This document shows, in pieces, positions 51,168 through 59,379 of a stretch of 64,000 nt of DNA. The notes beneath the pieces are model-generated. The model was given only the letters and a program-made list of their open reading frames with translations. It had not been told where the DNA came from and did no database searches. This DNA is from Arthrobacter sp. NtRootA1 (GTDB taxonomy: Bacteria; Actinomycetota; Actinomycetes; Actinomycetales; Micrococcaceae), in NCBI RefSeq assembly GCF_019976975.1, contig NZ_AP024630.1, forward strand, positions 3,844,001 through 3,908,000, in the 5' to 3' direction. The position numbers and the translations under genes were made by a program. Each line of letters opens with the position of its first letter. Within the stretch, counting starts at the first letter, position 1.

Positions 51168-54100
51168 TCAGCCCCAATGCGGGGGCTTTTGCTCCTTCAA
51201 CCACTGCTCATGGTCATAGTTGTCTTCGTCGCCCCAACGCCGGGGATCGTCTTCAGCTGCCTTGGTAGGCAAGATTCCACCCGAGGCTTGCTTCGCCGCT
51301 GGCGTCTTTGTCTCTGCCTGCTCTTCAGCGTTTTCGGCGCCCACAGCTGTGGCCTGTTCGTCAGAGCCGCTGTCGTTGCCGGTTCCCTGTTCATTCACTG
51401 GTGCTTCAGTCCCATCCTCTGGATCACTGCGGGTTGGATTGCCGGCTTCAGCGTCGCTTGGTTCGCTATCCGATCCCCCGCGCCAGTCCACATCCGTTTG
51501 CCCGGGCTGCTGTGGTTCCAGCGATGCCTGGGCACCTCCCGGGCCTTGCCGATGCGAAGCCCGGGTTGCGGAGGAACTGCTGTACGAGGACCTGCTTTGC
51601 GAGGAACTGCCGTACGAGGACCCGGTGTACGAGGAACTCCCATAGGAGGAGCTGGCATACGAGGAACCTGCATTGTCCAGATTCAATTGTTCAACATCCA
51701 TGTCCAGGAAGCCATGCTCCGATGGCGTCACGGCCTGGGGAACATGGTTCTCAAGTCCCAAATAGGAGCCGATTCGATCTGCGCAGGACGAGGGATCCGT
51801 GAACACTTCAATGGTCCACAGGGACATGTACCGCCAGCCCATGCGTTCCAGAAGCTGGGGCCTCAGACGGCTACGTTCGCGGACACTCATGCGCCGGTAA
51901 CGTTCCGTGCCATCGGACTCGATGGCAACGGGCGTGGGAATCTCGGCGCCTTCCCGTCCAATGGTGTGGACGGGATCGGCGGCGGCGGCAATGTCCAGCA
52001 CACCGTCATAGAGGTGCCACACGCGCGCACCCCTGGCCCGCAACCTCTCGCCGAGATCGGCAACCAGAGGGTCCTCGCCCAATGCCTGTTCGCTGGCAAC
52101 GGCGCGCGAGGCAGGAGTTCCAAGGTTGCTGTTCCCGGACAGTTCCCGGTCCAGCAGTTCGTAAAAGTCCACGGCCCCATGTGCCAGGCGATCCAGATCC
52201 AGATCTTCCGGGCGGAAGCAGCTTAGGACGTGCATGGAACGGCGTGCGCGGGTCATTGCCAAGGCAAAGCGGTTGCGTCCGCCCTCGGTGGACAGGGGTC
52301 CGAACGAGTGCAAGGCGCGGCCATGTGGAGTCCGGCCGTAGCCCAGGGAGAAAATGACATGGTCACGCACGAGGCCTTGGGCTCGCTCGAGGTCCACTAC
52401 GCGGAAGGACTCGGGGCCAGCACCGAAGAAGGCGGACAACAAGGGGTGGTTGGGCAATTGAAGCCTGATAGCCTCGCCAATCCGCGCAGCATGGCGCAGG
52501 CTGGCCGTGACCACAGCCAAGGAAGTCCGGGGCCGAAGCCTGGCATGCTCGAAGACAAGGTCTACCACTCGGTTGACCTCCGCCGTAACGGATTCAACGC
52601 CCTCATGGTCGGCGCCTGGGAGTCCGGTGCCATCGGGGATGTACTCCACCAGGATCGAACGATCCAGGCCCGTCACCGAACTGCCATCGGGCAAACGCCG
52701 GAGGCCGCCGTCGTAGTAGTTCTTGCTCAACTGCAGGATCAGGTCCTCATCGACGGCCCGGTAGACCCAGTTCAGCTGCCAAGTGGGCAGGACGCGTGCC
52801 AGGGCCTTGAACGCACTGTCCACGGTCTCATGGCTGGCCACTCCCGCCACCGGAGGTTCCACGGCCACGCCGAAGGTGCGGGCATTGGCGATCTTCGCGT
52901 CACCGAAGGCTATGACCTGCCGGGCTCGCGCAATCGCCGGAAGGACCGCCTGAAGCGACGTCGATTCAGCATCGATGATGATCACGGCGTCAAACTTCTG
53001 CTCCGCGGGAAGAACTCCCGTCAACAGGTAGGGGCTCACGGACCACACCGGGACAAGCATGGGTACGAGGTCAGGAGCCTGGGCACTCAGAGCCGGGAGC
53101 GTAACCCGGCCATCCTTGAGCAGGACTCGAAGCAACTCGGCCTGCCGGGGGTGCTCCACTATCCCCTCGCCCCACTTCCGGGCCAACTGCCACCGCAAAC
53201 GTGCAGCACCACTGGCAATGTGCGCTTGGTCCGCAAGGCGGTACTCAGCTTCAAGGCGGCGGAGGGAGTCGCCGTCGGACATGGCGAGGTAGTCGTCACC
53301 ACTGATCATTGCTTCCAAAGCAGACTGCCACCAGGCGAGGTCCAGCTCGGCTGCCACGGAAGCGGCCGGCACTTCACGGGCAGCAAGGTCAGCGAGCAGC
53401 TCGCCAAGTCCGTGCTCGCGCATCTCCTCAATCAGGAGCGTGCGCTCGGGGAGCGTTTCAAGCGTGGCTGTGTCCGCTACGAGCCGTTCGAGCCGCTCCA
53501 TCAGTTCCAGGTATGGCGTCTGGTGCAGCGAACCACCGGCAGAGGTGTGCTTGAGTGCCTCACCCAGTCGGCGAAGCTCGCCATCGAGTTCGCGGTACAA
53601 GGACCCGAGGTCGGCGAGCCCGGACGGCACGGCCGGGTGGCGTTGCGTGGTGGCATAGCCCGCCCACAGAGCACGCTGCTCCTGGACGAGGACCAGGGAG
53701 CTGTGCAGGTCCGCAATGTGAACACCAGGCCGCACATACTCTTTTGCCACCCGCCGCAGCCTCGAACGCTGCATCGAGGGCATCTCCAGGTTTCGCTCCC
53801 GCCGCCACGCAGAGCTTGCAGTTGCAGAGATGAGGTCATGCACCGGGCGATCGAAAATATCCGGAGTGAACTTGTCCAGGCTCTCACGCACGGCAATGAG
53901 CAATTCAAGCTGCGCGCCCCACTCGGTGAAAGTGTCCGCCAAACGGATCTCGGCATGATCCGAAACCTGCTTCATACGATCGCGCAGTACGGGAAGTTTC
54001 TCCTCGGCGATACGGGCAAGCTGTTGGGCCTCTTCTGTCTCCTTGCGGGTTACGAGGCGGGCACCGTACCAGGGGCTGGACGTGGAAGAGCGGCTAAAGC

Positions 54101-55502
54101 TACCCAGCTCGGCAGCGCGACGCAAGCGGCCAGCGAGTTCTTCACGGTCCTTGATGTTGTCCAGCACACTGCGCTTGAGGCGCACTGTGGTGGACGGCGC
54201 AGGGTGGATGGACGTCAATTCGGCCAATGATTGCATCGCCTGGTACGGCGAGCAGCCCCAACGTTCGCGGACGTTGTGGAGCGAGGCGACATGGTCCATC
54301 AGGGCATGCCGGTGTCCGATCAGCGTCTGGTGGAGGTTCCCAAGCTGGGGTTCCAGTGCCTTTTCGTTGCGCATGATGGCACGGACCAACTGGCCCTTTA
54401 GCTGCTGGGGTGTGGTGCCGTTGCCCGGACGGAACAACATCGAATCGAGGCCCAGCGACTCCAGGTGCGCAGATAGTCCTGCAAGGCTGGACTGCCGGTC
54501 CCCCACTACGAGGACGGATTTGCCTTCGCTGACCAAGGCGCCAATCGCATTGATTGCCGTCTGGGTCTGGCCGCTGCCTGGTGGGGTGCTGACAACAAGC
54601 GAATCTCCTGCGCGAACGGCGTCCACAACATACTGCTGGTCCGTGTCGGCATCTAGCAAAAGCAGTTCGTCTGCCGGGTCGCGTTCATCAAGGCTGGCGA
54701 ACCGCCCCGCTTTGATGGGTTCAGGCTCGATGTCGCCACCATTGGCAACAGCTGCCAAGGCTGCCACGGTGGGGTTGTTCATGTTGATCCACGGATCGTC
54801 CAGGTTTCCTGAAAGATCAGCCAAAGTGGTCACGAGCAAGTTGAATTCAACCTCGGCCCCGTGAATGGGCTGAACCAGGGTAGCCAGGCGATCCAGGACC
54901 GGCTGGGGGTCCAGCCTGGCGGTGTTGTAGGCCATGCGGGCTACTGCATTGACGTCGAAGACGATTCCGTGGACTGTCTTCAGGTGACGCACCAAAGCCG
55001 GGTTCATGCGTGCTTGCTCGGTGAGCTGCAACTCGAAATCGTCCTCGCCCGGGCGAACGGTCAGGACAATGGAGGTCAGCATGACAGGAGCCGAAACCCG
55101 CTGGGGTTTCCCACCTACGGCTGAAGTCCACACCACCGTGCCCGCGGAGAGGTATCCGGCCTCGATACCGCGATCATTGCTGAGCTCAAAAATTTTGGAC
55201 CGGATGTTGCGCGCGGCCCGTGCCGCCACCAGATATTGCTGTCGGTCGCGGATCAGCGTGGACAACCGCGTTCTACGCCCCGCCAGCAGCTGCGCGAGGC
55301 CCGAGGGATGTGCGTTGCTGAGATCGATGGCGCCTTCGGGCGTCTTCACGAAACGCAGCATCGTGTCCGCCCCTGTAACGGGCTTAAGTCCGGACAGCCA
55401 TTTCCGGAGCTCTTCGGAGCCCTCTTCCTGGCCTTGACCTAATGACACAACTGCTGCCTTCTTTTCTGTACTAGCTTTAGACGCCTTGGACCATACCGGC
55501 AT
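51168..55502 (-). CDS. Large helicase-like P-loop protein with C-terminal MTES_1575-type endonuclease domain and Ser/Tyr-rich tail
   Basis: 1444 residues. Helicase superfamily 1 layout, but the P-loop reads PPGSGQTQT with Gln312 where Lys is expected, and the Walker B/motif II reads IIIDAEST (Asp844-Ala-Glu846) instead of DEA. Late helicase motifs are partly kept (FRVVDLERAQGLVRDHVIFS, NRFALAMTRARRSMHVLSCF). A restriction-endonuclease-like domain follows (PTPVAIESDGTERYRRMSVR, RERSRLRPQLLERMGW; Glu1195). Then residues about 1278-1310 repeat SSY/GSSS units, before a long acidic tail. I expect related actinobacterial proteins to share the weak P-loop. Its function, repair or defence, is unknown. 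Upstream guaA has its own terminator, so transcription is likely separate. Confidence 0.8.
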   Translation of the reverse strand: MPVWSKASKASTEKKAAVVSLGQGQEEGSEELRKWLSGLKPVTGADTMLRFVKTPEGAIDLSNAHPSGLAQLLAGRRTRLSTLIRDRQQYLVAARAARNIRSKIFELSNDRGIEAGYLSAGTVVWTSAVGGKPQRVSAPVMLTSIVLTVRPGEDDFELQLTEQARMNPALVRHLKTVHGIVFDVNAVARMAYNTARLDPQPVLDRLATLVQPIHGAEVEFNLLVTTLADLSGNLDDPWINMNNPTVAALAAVANGGDIEPEPIKAGRFASLDERDPADELLLLDADTDQQYVVDAVRAGDSLVVSTPPGSGQTQTAINAIGALVSEGKSVLVVGDRQSSLAGLSAHLESLGLDSMLFRPGNGTTPQQLKGQLVRAIMRNEKALEPQLGNLHQTLIGHRHALMDHVASLHNVRERWGCSPYQAMQSLAELTSIHPAPSTTVRLKRSVLDNIKDREELAGRLRRAAELGSFSRSSTSSPWYGARLVTRKETEEAQQLARIAEEKLPVLRDRMKQVSDHAEIRLADTFTEWGAQLELLIAVRESLDKFTPDIFDRPVHDLISATASSAWRRERNLEMPSMQRSRLRRVAKEYVRPGVHIADLHSSLVLVQEQRALWAGYATTQRHPAVPSGLADLGSLYRELDGELRRLGEALKHTSAGGSLHQTPYLELMERLERLVADTATLETLPERTLLIEEMREHGLGELLADLAAREVPAASVAAELDLAWWQSALEAMISGDDYLAMSDGDSLRRLEAEYRLADQAHIASGAARLRWQLARKWGEGIVEHPRQAELLRVLLKDGRVTLPALSAQAPDLVPMLVPVWSVSPYLLTGVLPAEQKFDAVIIIDAESTSLQAVLPAIARARQVIAFGDAKIANARTFGVAVEPPVAGVASHETVDSAFKALARVLPTWQLNWVYRAVDEDLILQLSKNYYDGGLRRLPDGSSVTGLDRSILVEYIPDGTGLPGADHEGVESVTAEVNRVVDLVFEHARLRPRTSLAVVTASLRHAARIGEAIRLQLPNHPLLSAFFGAGPESFRVVDLERAQGLVRDHVIFSLGYGRTPHGRALHSFGPLSTEGGRNRFALAMTRARRSMHVLSCFRPEDLDLDRLAHGAVDFYELLDRELSGNSNLGTPASRAVASEQALGEDPLVADLGERLRARGARVWHLYDGVLDIAAAADPVHTIGREGAEIPTPVAIESDGTERYRRMSVRERSRLRPQLLERMGWRYMSLWTIEVFTDPSSCADRIGSYLGLENHVPQAVTPSEHGFLDMDVEQLNLDNAGSSYASSSYGSSSYTGSSYGSSSQSRSSYSSSSATRASHRQGPGGAQASLEPQQPGQTDVDWRGGSDSEPSDAEAGNPTRSDPEDGTEAPVNEQGTGNDSGSDEQATAVGAENAEEQAETKTPAAKQASGGILPTKAAEDDPRRWGDEDNYDHEQWLKEQKPPHWG
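51170..51190 (+). terminator. Terminator of the SAF-domain gene
   Basis: AGCCCC (51170-51175) pairs with GGGGCT (51182-51187), followed by TTT on the plus strand. It overlaps the last codons of the convergent helicase-like gene. Confidence 0.65.
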
Positions 55503-55591
55503 ACTTTCGAGGGTAGCGGGAATACTCCTTCAGCCCGCTCCGCAACACTGTGGCAATACGAAATTCGCCGTCATTTCACAGCTGAAAGAAC

Positions 55592-55623
55592 AGTGGCCGG
55601 CCTCCCAAGGGAGGCCGGCCACT
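55592..55623 (-). terminator. Terminator after guaA
   Basis: Perfect 15-bp inverted repeat (AGTGGCCGGCCTCCC and complement) with a 2-nt centre, 8 bp after the guaA stop, then GTTCTTTC on the minus strand. Confidence 0.8.
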
Positions 55624-55630
55624 CAGAATG

Positions 55631-57223
55631 CTATTCCCACTCGATGGTTCCCGGCGGCTTGCTGGTGACGTCCAGCACCACGCGGTTGACTCCATCTACT
55701 TCGTTGGTAATGCGGTTGGAGATGCGGGCCAGGAGGTCGTACGGCAAACGCGACCAGTCAGCCGTCATTGCGTCCTCGGAAGATACCGGACGGAGAACGA
55801 TCGGGTGGCCGTAGGTGCGGCCATCGCCTTGGACGCCGACGCTGCGGACATCAGCCAACAGAACCACCGGCATCTGCCATACGTCGTTGTCCAAGCCGGC
55901 AGCAGTCAACTCGGCACGGGCAATGGCGTCAGCCTTGCGAAGCAGGTCAAGGCGTTCCTTGGTGACTTCACCGACGATGCGGATACCGAGGCCAGGGCCG
56001 GGGAATGGCTGGCGGCCAACGATTTCCTGGGGCAGGCCAAGCTGGGCTCCGACCGCGCGGACTTCGTCCTTGAACAGGGCGCGCAGCGGCTCGACGAGTT
56101 CGAACTGCAGATCTTCGGGAAGCCCACCCACGTTGTGGTGGCTCTTGATGTTCGCAGCGCCCTCGCCGCCGCCGGACTCGACGACGTCGGGGTACAGCGT
56201 GCCCTGGACCAGGAACTTGATCTTCTCACCCTCGGCAGCTGCCTGGGCGATGATGGCCCGCTCAGCTTCCTCGAAGGCGCGGATGAATTCCCGGCCAATG
56301 ATCTTGCGCTTGGTCTCGGGATCGCTGACTCCGGCCAGCGCAGACTGGAAGCGCTCTTGCTCGTTGGCAACGTACAGATTGACACCCGTAGCAGCGACGA
56401 AGTCGCGTTCAACCTGTTCCGCTTCACCTTCGCGAAGAAGGCCGTGATCCACGAAGACACAAGTCAGCTGGTCGCCAACGGCTCGCTGTACCAGGGCTGC
56501 GGCAACCGCCGAATCCACACCGCCGGAAAGACCGCAGATGACCTTGGAATCGCCGATCTGTTGGCGGATACGTTCCACCTGCTCTTCGAGGATGTTGCCC
56601 GTGGTCCAGTTGGGCTTGAGGCCTGCGCCCTTGAACAGGAAGTTCTCCAGGACGTGCTGGCCATGCACGGAGTGCTTGACCTCGGGGTGCCACTGCACAC
56701 CGTAGAGGCGCTTTTCCTCGTTGGCGAAGGCGGCTACCGGCGCACCGGCTGTGGTGGCCAGCACTTCGAAGCCCTCGGGTGCTTCATGGACGGAGTCGCC
56801 GTGGCTCATCCATGTGTTCTGTGAAGACGGCACGCCATCAAGGATGGAGCGGGCATCGCCAACTACCAGTGCTTCGGTGGCGCCGTACTCCCGGAGGCCC
56901 GTCTGGGCCACCTTTCCGCCCAGGGCGTTGGCCATGGCCTGGAAGCCGTAGCAGATACCAAAAACGGGCACCCCGGCTTCAAAAAGGTCCGCTCCAACGC
57001 GCGGAGCACCTTCTGCGTAGACGCTGGAAGGTCCGCCGGAAAGGATGATGGCTGCCGGGTTCTTGGCCAGAAGCTGCTCGGTGGTGAAGGTATGCGGAAC
57101 GATTTCCGAATACACATTCGCTTCACGGACGCGGCGGGCAATCAGCTGCGCGTACTGGGCACCGTAGTCAACAACCAGCACCGGCTTCTGGGAAGTCTGG
57201 GGTGCGGTGGGAGTAGTCACCAA
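55631..57223 (-). CDS. guaA: GMP synthase (glutamine-hydrolysing)
   Basis: Converts XMP to GMP. 530 residues, full two-domain form. Class I glutaminase domain with Cys91 (FGICYGFQAM) and QWHPEVKHS (His, Glu of the triad); ATP pyrophosphatase domain with LSGGVDSAVAAAL; C-terminal dimerisation domain ending ITNEVDGVNRVVLDVTSKPP and GTIEWE. Start is GTG or ATG at 57223 in a Thr-rich N-terminus. Flanked by terminators on both sides, so monocistronic. Confidence 0.98.
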   Translation of the reverse strand: MVTTPTAPQTSQKPVLVVDYGAQYAQLIARRVREANVYSEIVPHTFTTEQLLAKNPAAIILSGGPSSVYAEGAPRVGADLFEAGVPVFGICYGFQAMANALGGKVAQTGLREYGATEALVVGDARSILDGVPSSQNTWMSHGDSVHEAPEGFEVLATTAGAPVAAFANEEKRLYGVQWHPEVKHSVHGQHVLENFLFKGAGLKPNWTTGNILEEQVERIRQQIGDSKVICGLSGGVDSAVAAALVQRAVGDQLTCVFVDHGLLREGEAEQVERDFVAATGVNLYVANEQERFQSALAGVSDPETKRKIIGREFIRAFEEAERAIIAQAAAEGEKIKFLVQGTLYPDVVESGGGEGAANIKSHHNVGGLPEDLQFELVEPLRALFKDEVRAVGAQLGLPQEIVGRQPFPGPGLGIRIVGEVTKERLDLLRKADAIARAELTAAGLDNDVWQMPVVLLADVRSVGVQGDGRTYGHPIVLRPVSSEDAMTADWSRLPYDLLARISNRITNEVDGVNRVVLDVTSKPPGTIEWE

Positions 57224-57294
57224 CCAAGACTACTTTGCCGGGCCGCCCCGGTGCACGTTGGCGGGGGCCCGAACAGGTCAATTACGGGCCAGCC

Positions 57295-57323
57295 GTTAGG
57301 CATCTCACATCCTGATGCCTAAC
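57295..57323 (-). terminator. Terminator after the DUF3817 gene
   Basis: Perfect 10-bp stem GTTAGGCATC/GATGCCTAAC with a 9-nt loop, 19 bp past the DUF3817 stop and ahead of guaA. Confidence 0.7.
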
Positions 57324-57341
57324 AGGCGGCCTTCGCCGCGG

Positions 57342-57842
57342 CTAGTAGCGCTTTGAGGCCTGCGGGTTCGCTGCCAGCTCCGCTTCAACCTGGGCGTGGA
57401 ACTTCTTCTCCACGATGAAGGACATCAACGGAACCACACCACCCAATGCCAGTAAGACCAGCTTGGAGAAAGGCCAGCGCAGGAGGGACCACAGCCGGAA
57501 GTTGGACACCAGATACACCACATACATCCAGCCGTGGACGATCAAAACAGTGGTGGAGATATTGAAGCCGCCGATCACGCCCTTGGGCTCAGACTCGGCG
57601 AATCCGAAGCCGAAGGGCTTACCCGTAACAGCGTCCGTGCCGCCAGCGAAGAGCGAAACGCCGAAACCGTAGCGCGCAATCAGCTCGGCGCAGAGCAATA
57701 GGAGCATGGCACCGGTCAGGTAGGCCATGACCTTGTAGAACTTCAGCGCCGAACGGATTTGGGCTTCCGTTCCGCCAAACCTGCGCTTCTTCGGCTTGGG
57801 TCCGGACTGCTCGGGCTGGATGGCCGGCTTGGGCTCAATCAT
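57342..57842 (-). CDS. DUF3817 membrane protein
   Basis: 166 residues. Basic Pro/Lys-rich N-terminus, then helices in YKVMAYLTGAMLLLLCAELI, VLIVHGWMYVVYLVSNFRLW and LVLLALGGVVPLMSFIVEKK, the last followed by FHAQVEAELA. These are the DUF3817 hallmarks. Overlaps the SURF1 stop by 4 bp. An actinobacterial integral membrane family with no proven function; the SURF1 pairing hints at respiratory-chain assembly. Confidence 0.9.
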   Translation of the reverse strand: MIEPKPAIQPEQSGPKPKKRRFGGTEAQIRSALKFYKVMAYLTGAMLLLLCAELIARYGFGVSLFAGGTDAVTGKPFGFGFAESEPKGVIGGFNISTTVLIVHGWMYVVYLVSNFRLWSLLRWPFSKLVLLALGGVVPLMSFIVEKKFHAQVEAELAANPQASKRY

Positions 57843-58735
57843 TGCTGCACCTTTTGTTCTGGCCCAGGTTGCTGGGGTTCAGGGCTGGTCGGTTCGTTCG
57901 GGTGGTCTCTGTCATCGTCAAATGGCTCGTCGAATCCGTCGTCAAATCCGTCGTCAGGTGAGTCGAACTCGTCGTCTTCGAGGTCGCGACGGTAGTCGTC
58001 TGCCACCATCCGCCACCAGATGTACACTGCGAATCCTGCGAAGACCACCCACTCAACGGAATAGAAGAGGTTCAGCCAGTTGATTTGTTGTTCCGGCGGC
58101 TGCGCTGGAATATTGAGGGGCTTTGCCGCGTCATTGGCGGCTACGGGAACACCACCAGCTACTTCGGATGTTGCGGCAATGAAGCCCTGGTAGCTGGAGA
58201 CGTCCCAGATGTTGATAAGTTCGGCAACGGCCACCGCGGACGCCCGGCCTGGACCGGCGTCGACGTTTGGCACCGGCGCTTCAGAGGGTAGCAGGCGGCC
58301 GGTCAGCGTGATGGTGCCCGACGGCGGCGGACCGGCTTGGGCGGCATCGGCCACCCAGGCCCGGGCTACTGGAATCCAGGTGTTGGGCGAGGCTGCGACA
58401 CCGCTCAGTTTGGGAGCATTGTCCACCGCGAAGGCCGAGACAATCCAGAATCCCTTCTGGCCGTTGTACAGGCGGCCCTCAACCAGGACCTGCTTGGCAG
58501 GATCGTAGGACCCGGTGGCGGTAACCATCTGGTCCGAAACAGAACCAGGAAAAAACTGCCCCGGCTGCAGGACGTCCACCAGCGGCTTGACCTCTTCAAT
58601 GCTGGACGAAACGGGAGCTTCGTGCTGGGTGGACCGGCTGAGCTGCCACTGGCTGAGCAGCACAAACACCGCGGACAAGAGAAGCGCAAAGACGAGTCCT
58701 GCGATCCAGCGGGGTTTCAGCGCGGTTTTCAACAC
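57839..58735 (-). CDS. SURF1 family protein (cytochrome oxidase assembly)
   Basis: 298 residues. Two helices flank an external domain as in SURF1: helix 1 WIAGLVFALLLSAVFVLLSQ followed by WQLSR, and helix 2 NLFYSVEWVVFAGFAVYIWW. ATGSYDPAKQVLVEGRLYNG and GFWIVSAFAV are family-like. Assists heme a insertion into cytochrome oxidase elsewhere. It ends in an unusual Asp/Pro/Glu-rich tail (DDGFDDGFDEPFDDD). Confidence 0.9.
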   Translation of the reverse strand: MLKTALKPRWIAGLVFALLLSAVFVLLSQWQLSRSTQHEAPVSSSIEEVKPLVDVLQPGQFFPGSVSDQMVTATGSYDPAKQVLVEGRLYNGQKGFWIVSAFAVDNAPKLSGVAASPNTWIPVARAWVADAAQAGPPPSGTITLTGRLLPSEAPVPNVDAGPGRASAVAVAELINIWDVSSYQGFIAATSEVAGGVPVAANDAAKPLNIPAQPPEQQINWLNLFYSVEWVVFAGFAVYIWWRMVADDYRRDLEDDEFDSPDDGFDDGFDEPFDDDRDHPNEPTSPEPQQPGPEQKVQQ

Positions 58736-58801
58736 CCCTTAACCGTACTTCGTCCGGCTGTAGAACAACGAAACGAACAGTAGGAACCTTAGCCCAGGAA
58801 C

Positions 58802-58852
58802 TGGTCCTTGGGCGCCAATCTCAGTGGTCCTTGGGCGCCAACCTCAGTGGTC
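58802..58852 (-). repeat. 23-bp tandem duplication over the PTS IIA stop
   Basis: Two units, 58802-58824 and 58825-58847, differing at one base (TGGTCCTTGGGCGCCAAYCTC core), plus a 5-bp partial third unit. The stop of the PTS gene lies in the second unit. Confidence 0.85.
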
Positions 58853-59332
58853 GAAGAACACCAGGCTGGAGTTGATGAGTTCGGAAATGACCTCGGTATC
58901 GTGCGCCCGGCGCAGGGACTCCCGGAATGACTCTTTGGAGAGCGAACGCGCCAGAGTGGCCAGGACTTCCAAATGGTCCGAGAAGGAACTGGCCGGCGTG
59001 GCAATGAGCAGGATCAGCGTGGCTGGACCATCGGTGGCACCAAAATCCAAGGCGTGGCCGAACTTGGTGACGCCCACGGCGATGGAAATCCGGTCCACGA
59101 ATTCACTCCGGGCATGCGGCAGTCCTATACCGCCGGGAAGCCCCGTAGCCAGCTGGTGTTCCCTGGAATGAACTTGCTCCAGGAAGCCCTGGAGGTTGGA
59201 GATCCGGCCAGCCGCATGAAGCCGCTCGGCAAGTTGTGCCGCAGCGTCGATTTTGTCCTCGGCAACGAGTTCCAAGATGACGGTGTCCGGCGTAGTCAGT
59301 TCCGCGTCATACCGGTCAAGTGGTTCAGCCAA
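58844..59332 (-). CDS. PTS fructose/mannitol-type EIIA protein
   Basis: 162-residue single EIIA domain (PTS_EIIA_2). His73 in GGIGLPHARSE is the phosphorylated residue, and LILLIATPASSFSDHLEVLA matches the family. No EIIB/EIIC gene is nearby, so it may serve a remote permease or act in regulation like EIIA-Ntr. It follows glpD after 47 bp on the same strand. Confidence 0.88.
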   Translation of the reverse strand: MAEPLDRYDAELTTPDTVILELVAEDKIDAAAQLAERLHAAGRISNLQGFLEQVHSREHQLATGLPGGIGLPHARSEFVDRISIAVGVTKFGHALDFGATDGPATLILLIATPASSFSDHLEVLATLARSLSKESFRESLRRAHDTEVISELINSSLVFFDH

Positions 59333-59379
59333 GTCGTGTTCCCTCCAGTGTGGCCTCCCGGCCGCAGGTCCTGTGTTGC

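Noticed and set aside
52230..54230. 666-codon plus-strand frame inside the helicase-like gene
   Set aside because: Antisense shadow; composition rich in Gly, Gln and Val with no recognisable motif.
55628..56824. 398-codon plus-strand frame opposite guaA
   Set aside because: guaA is certain on the minus strand.
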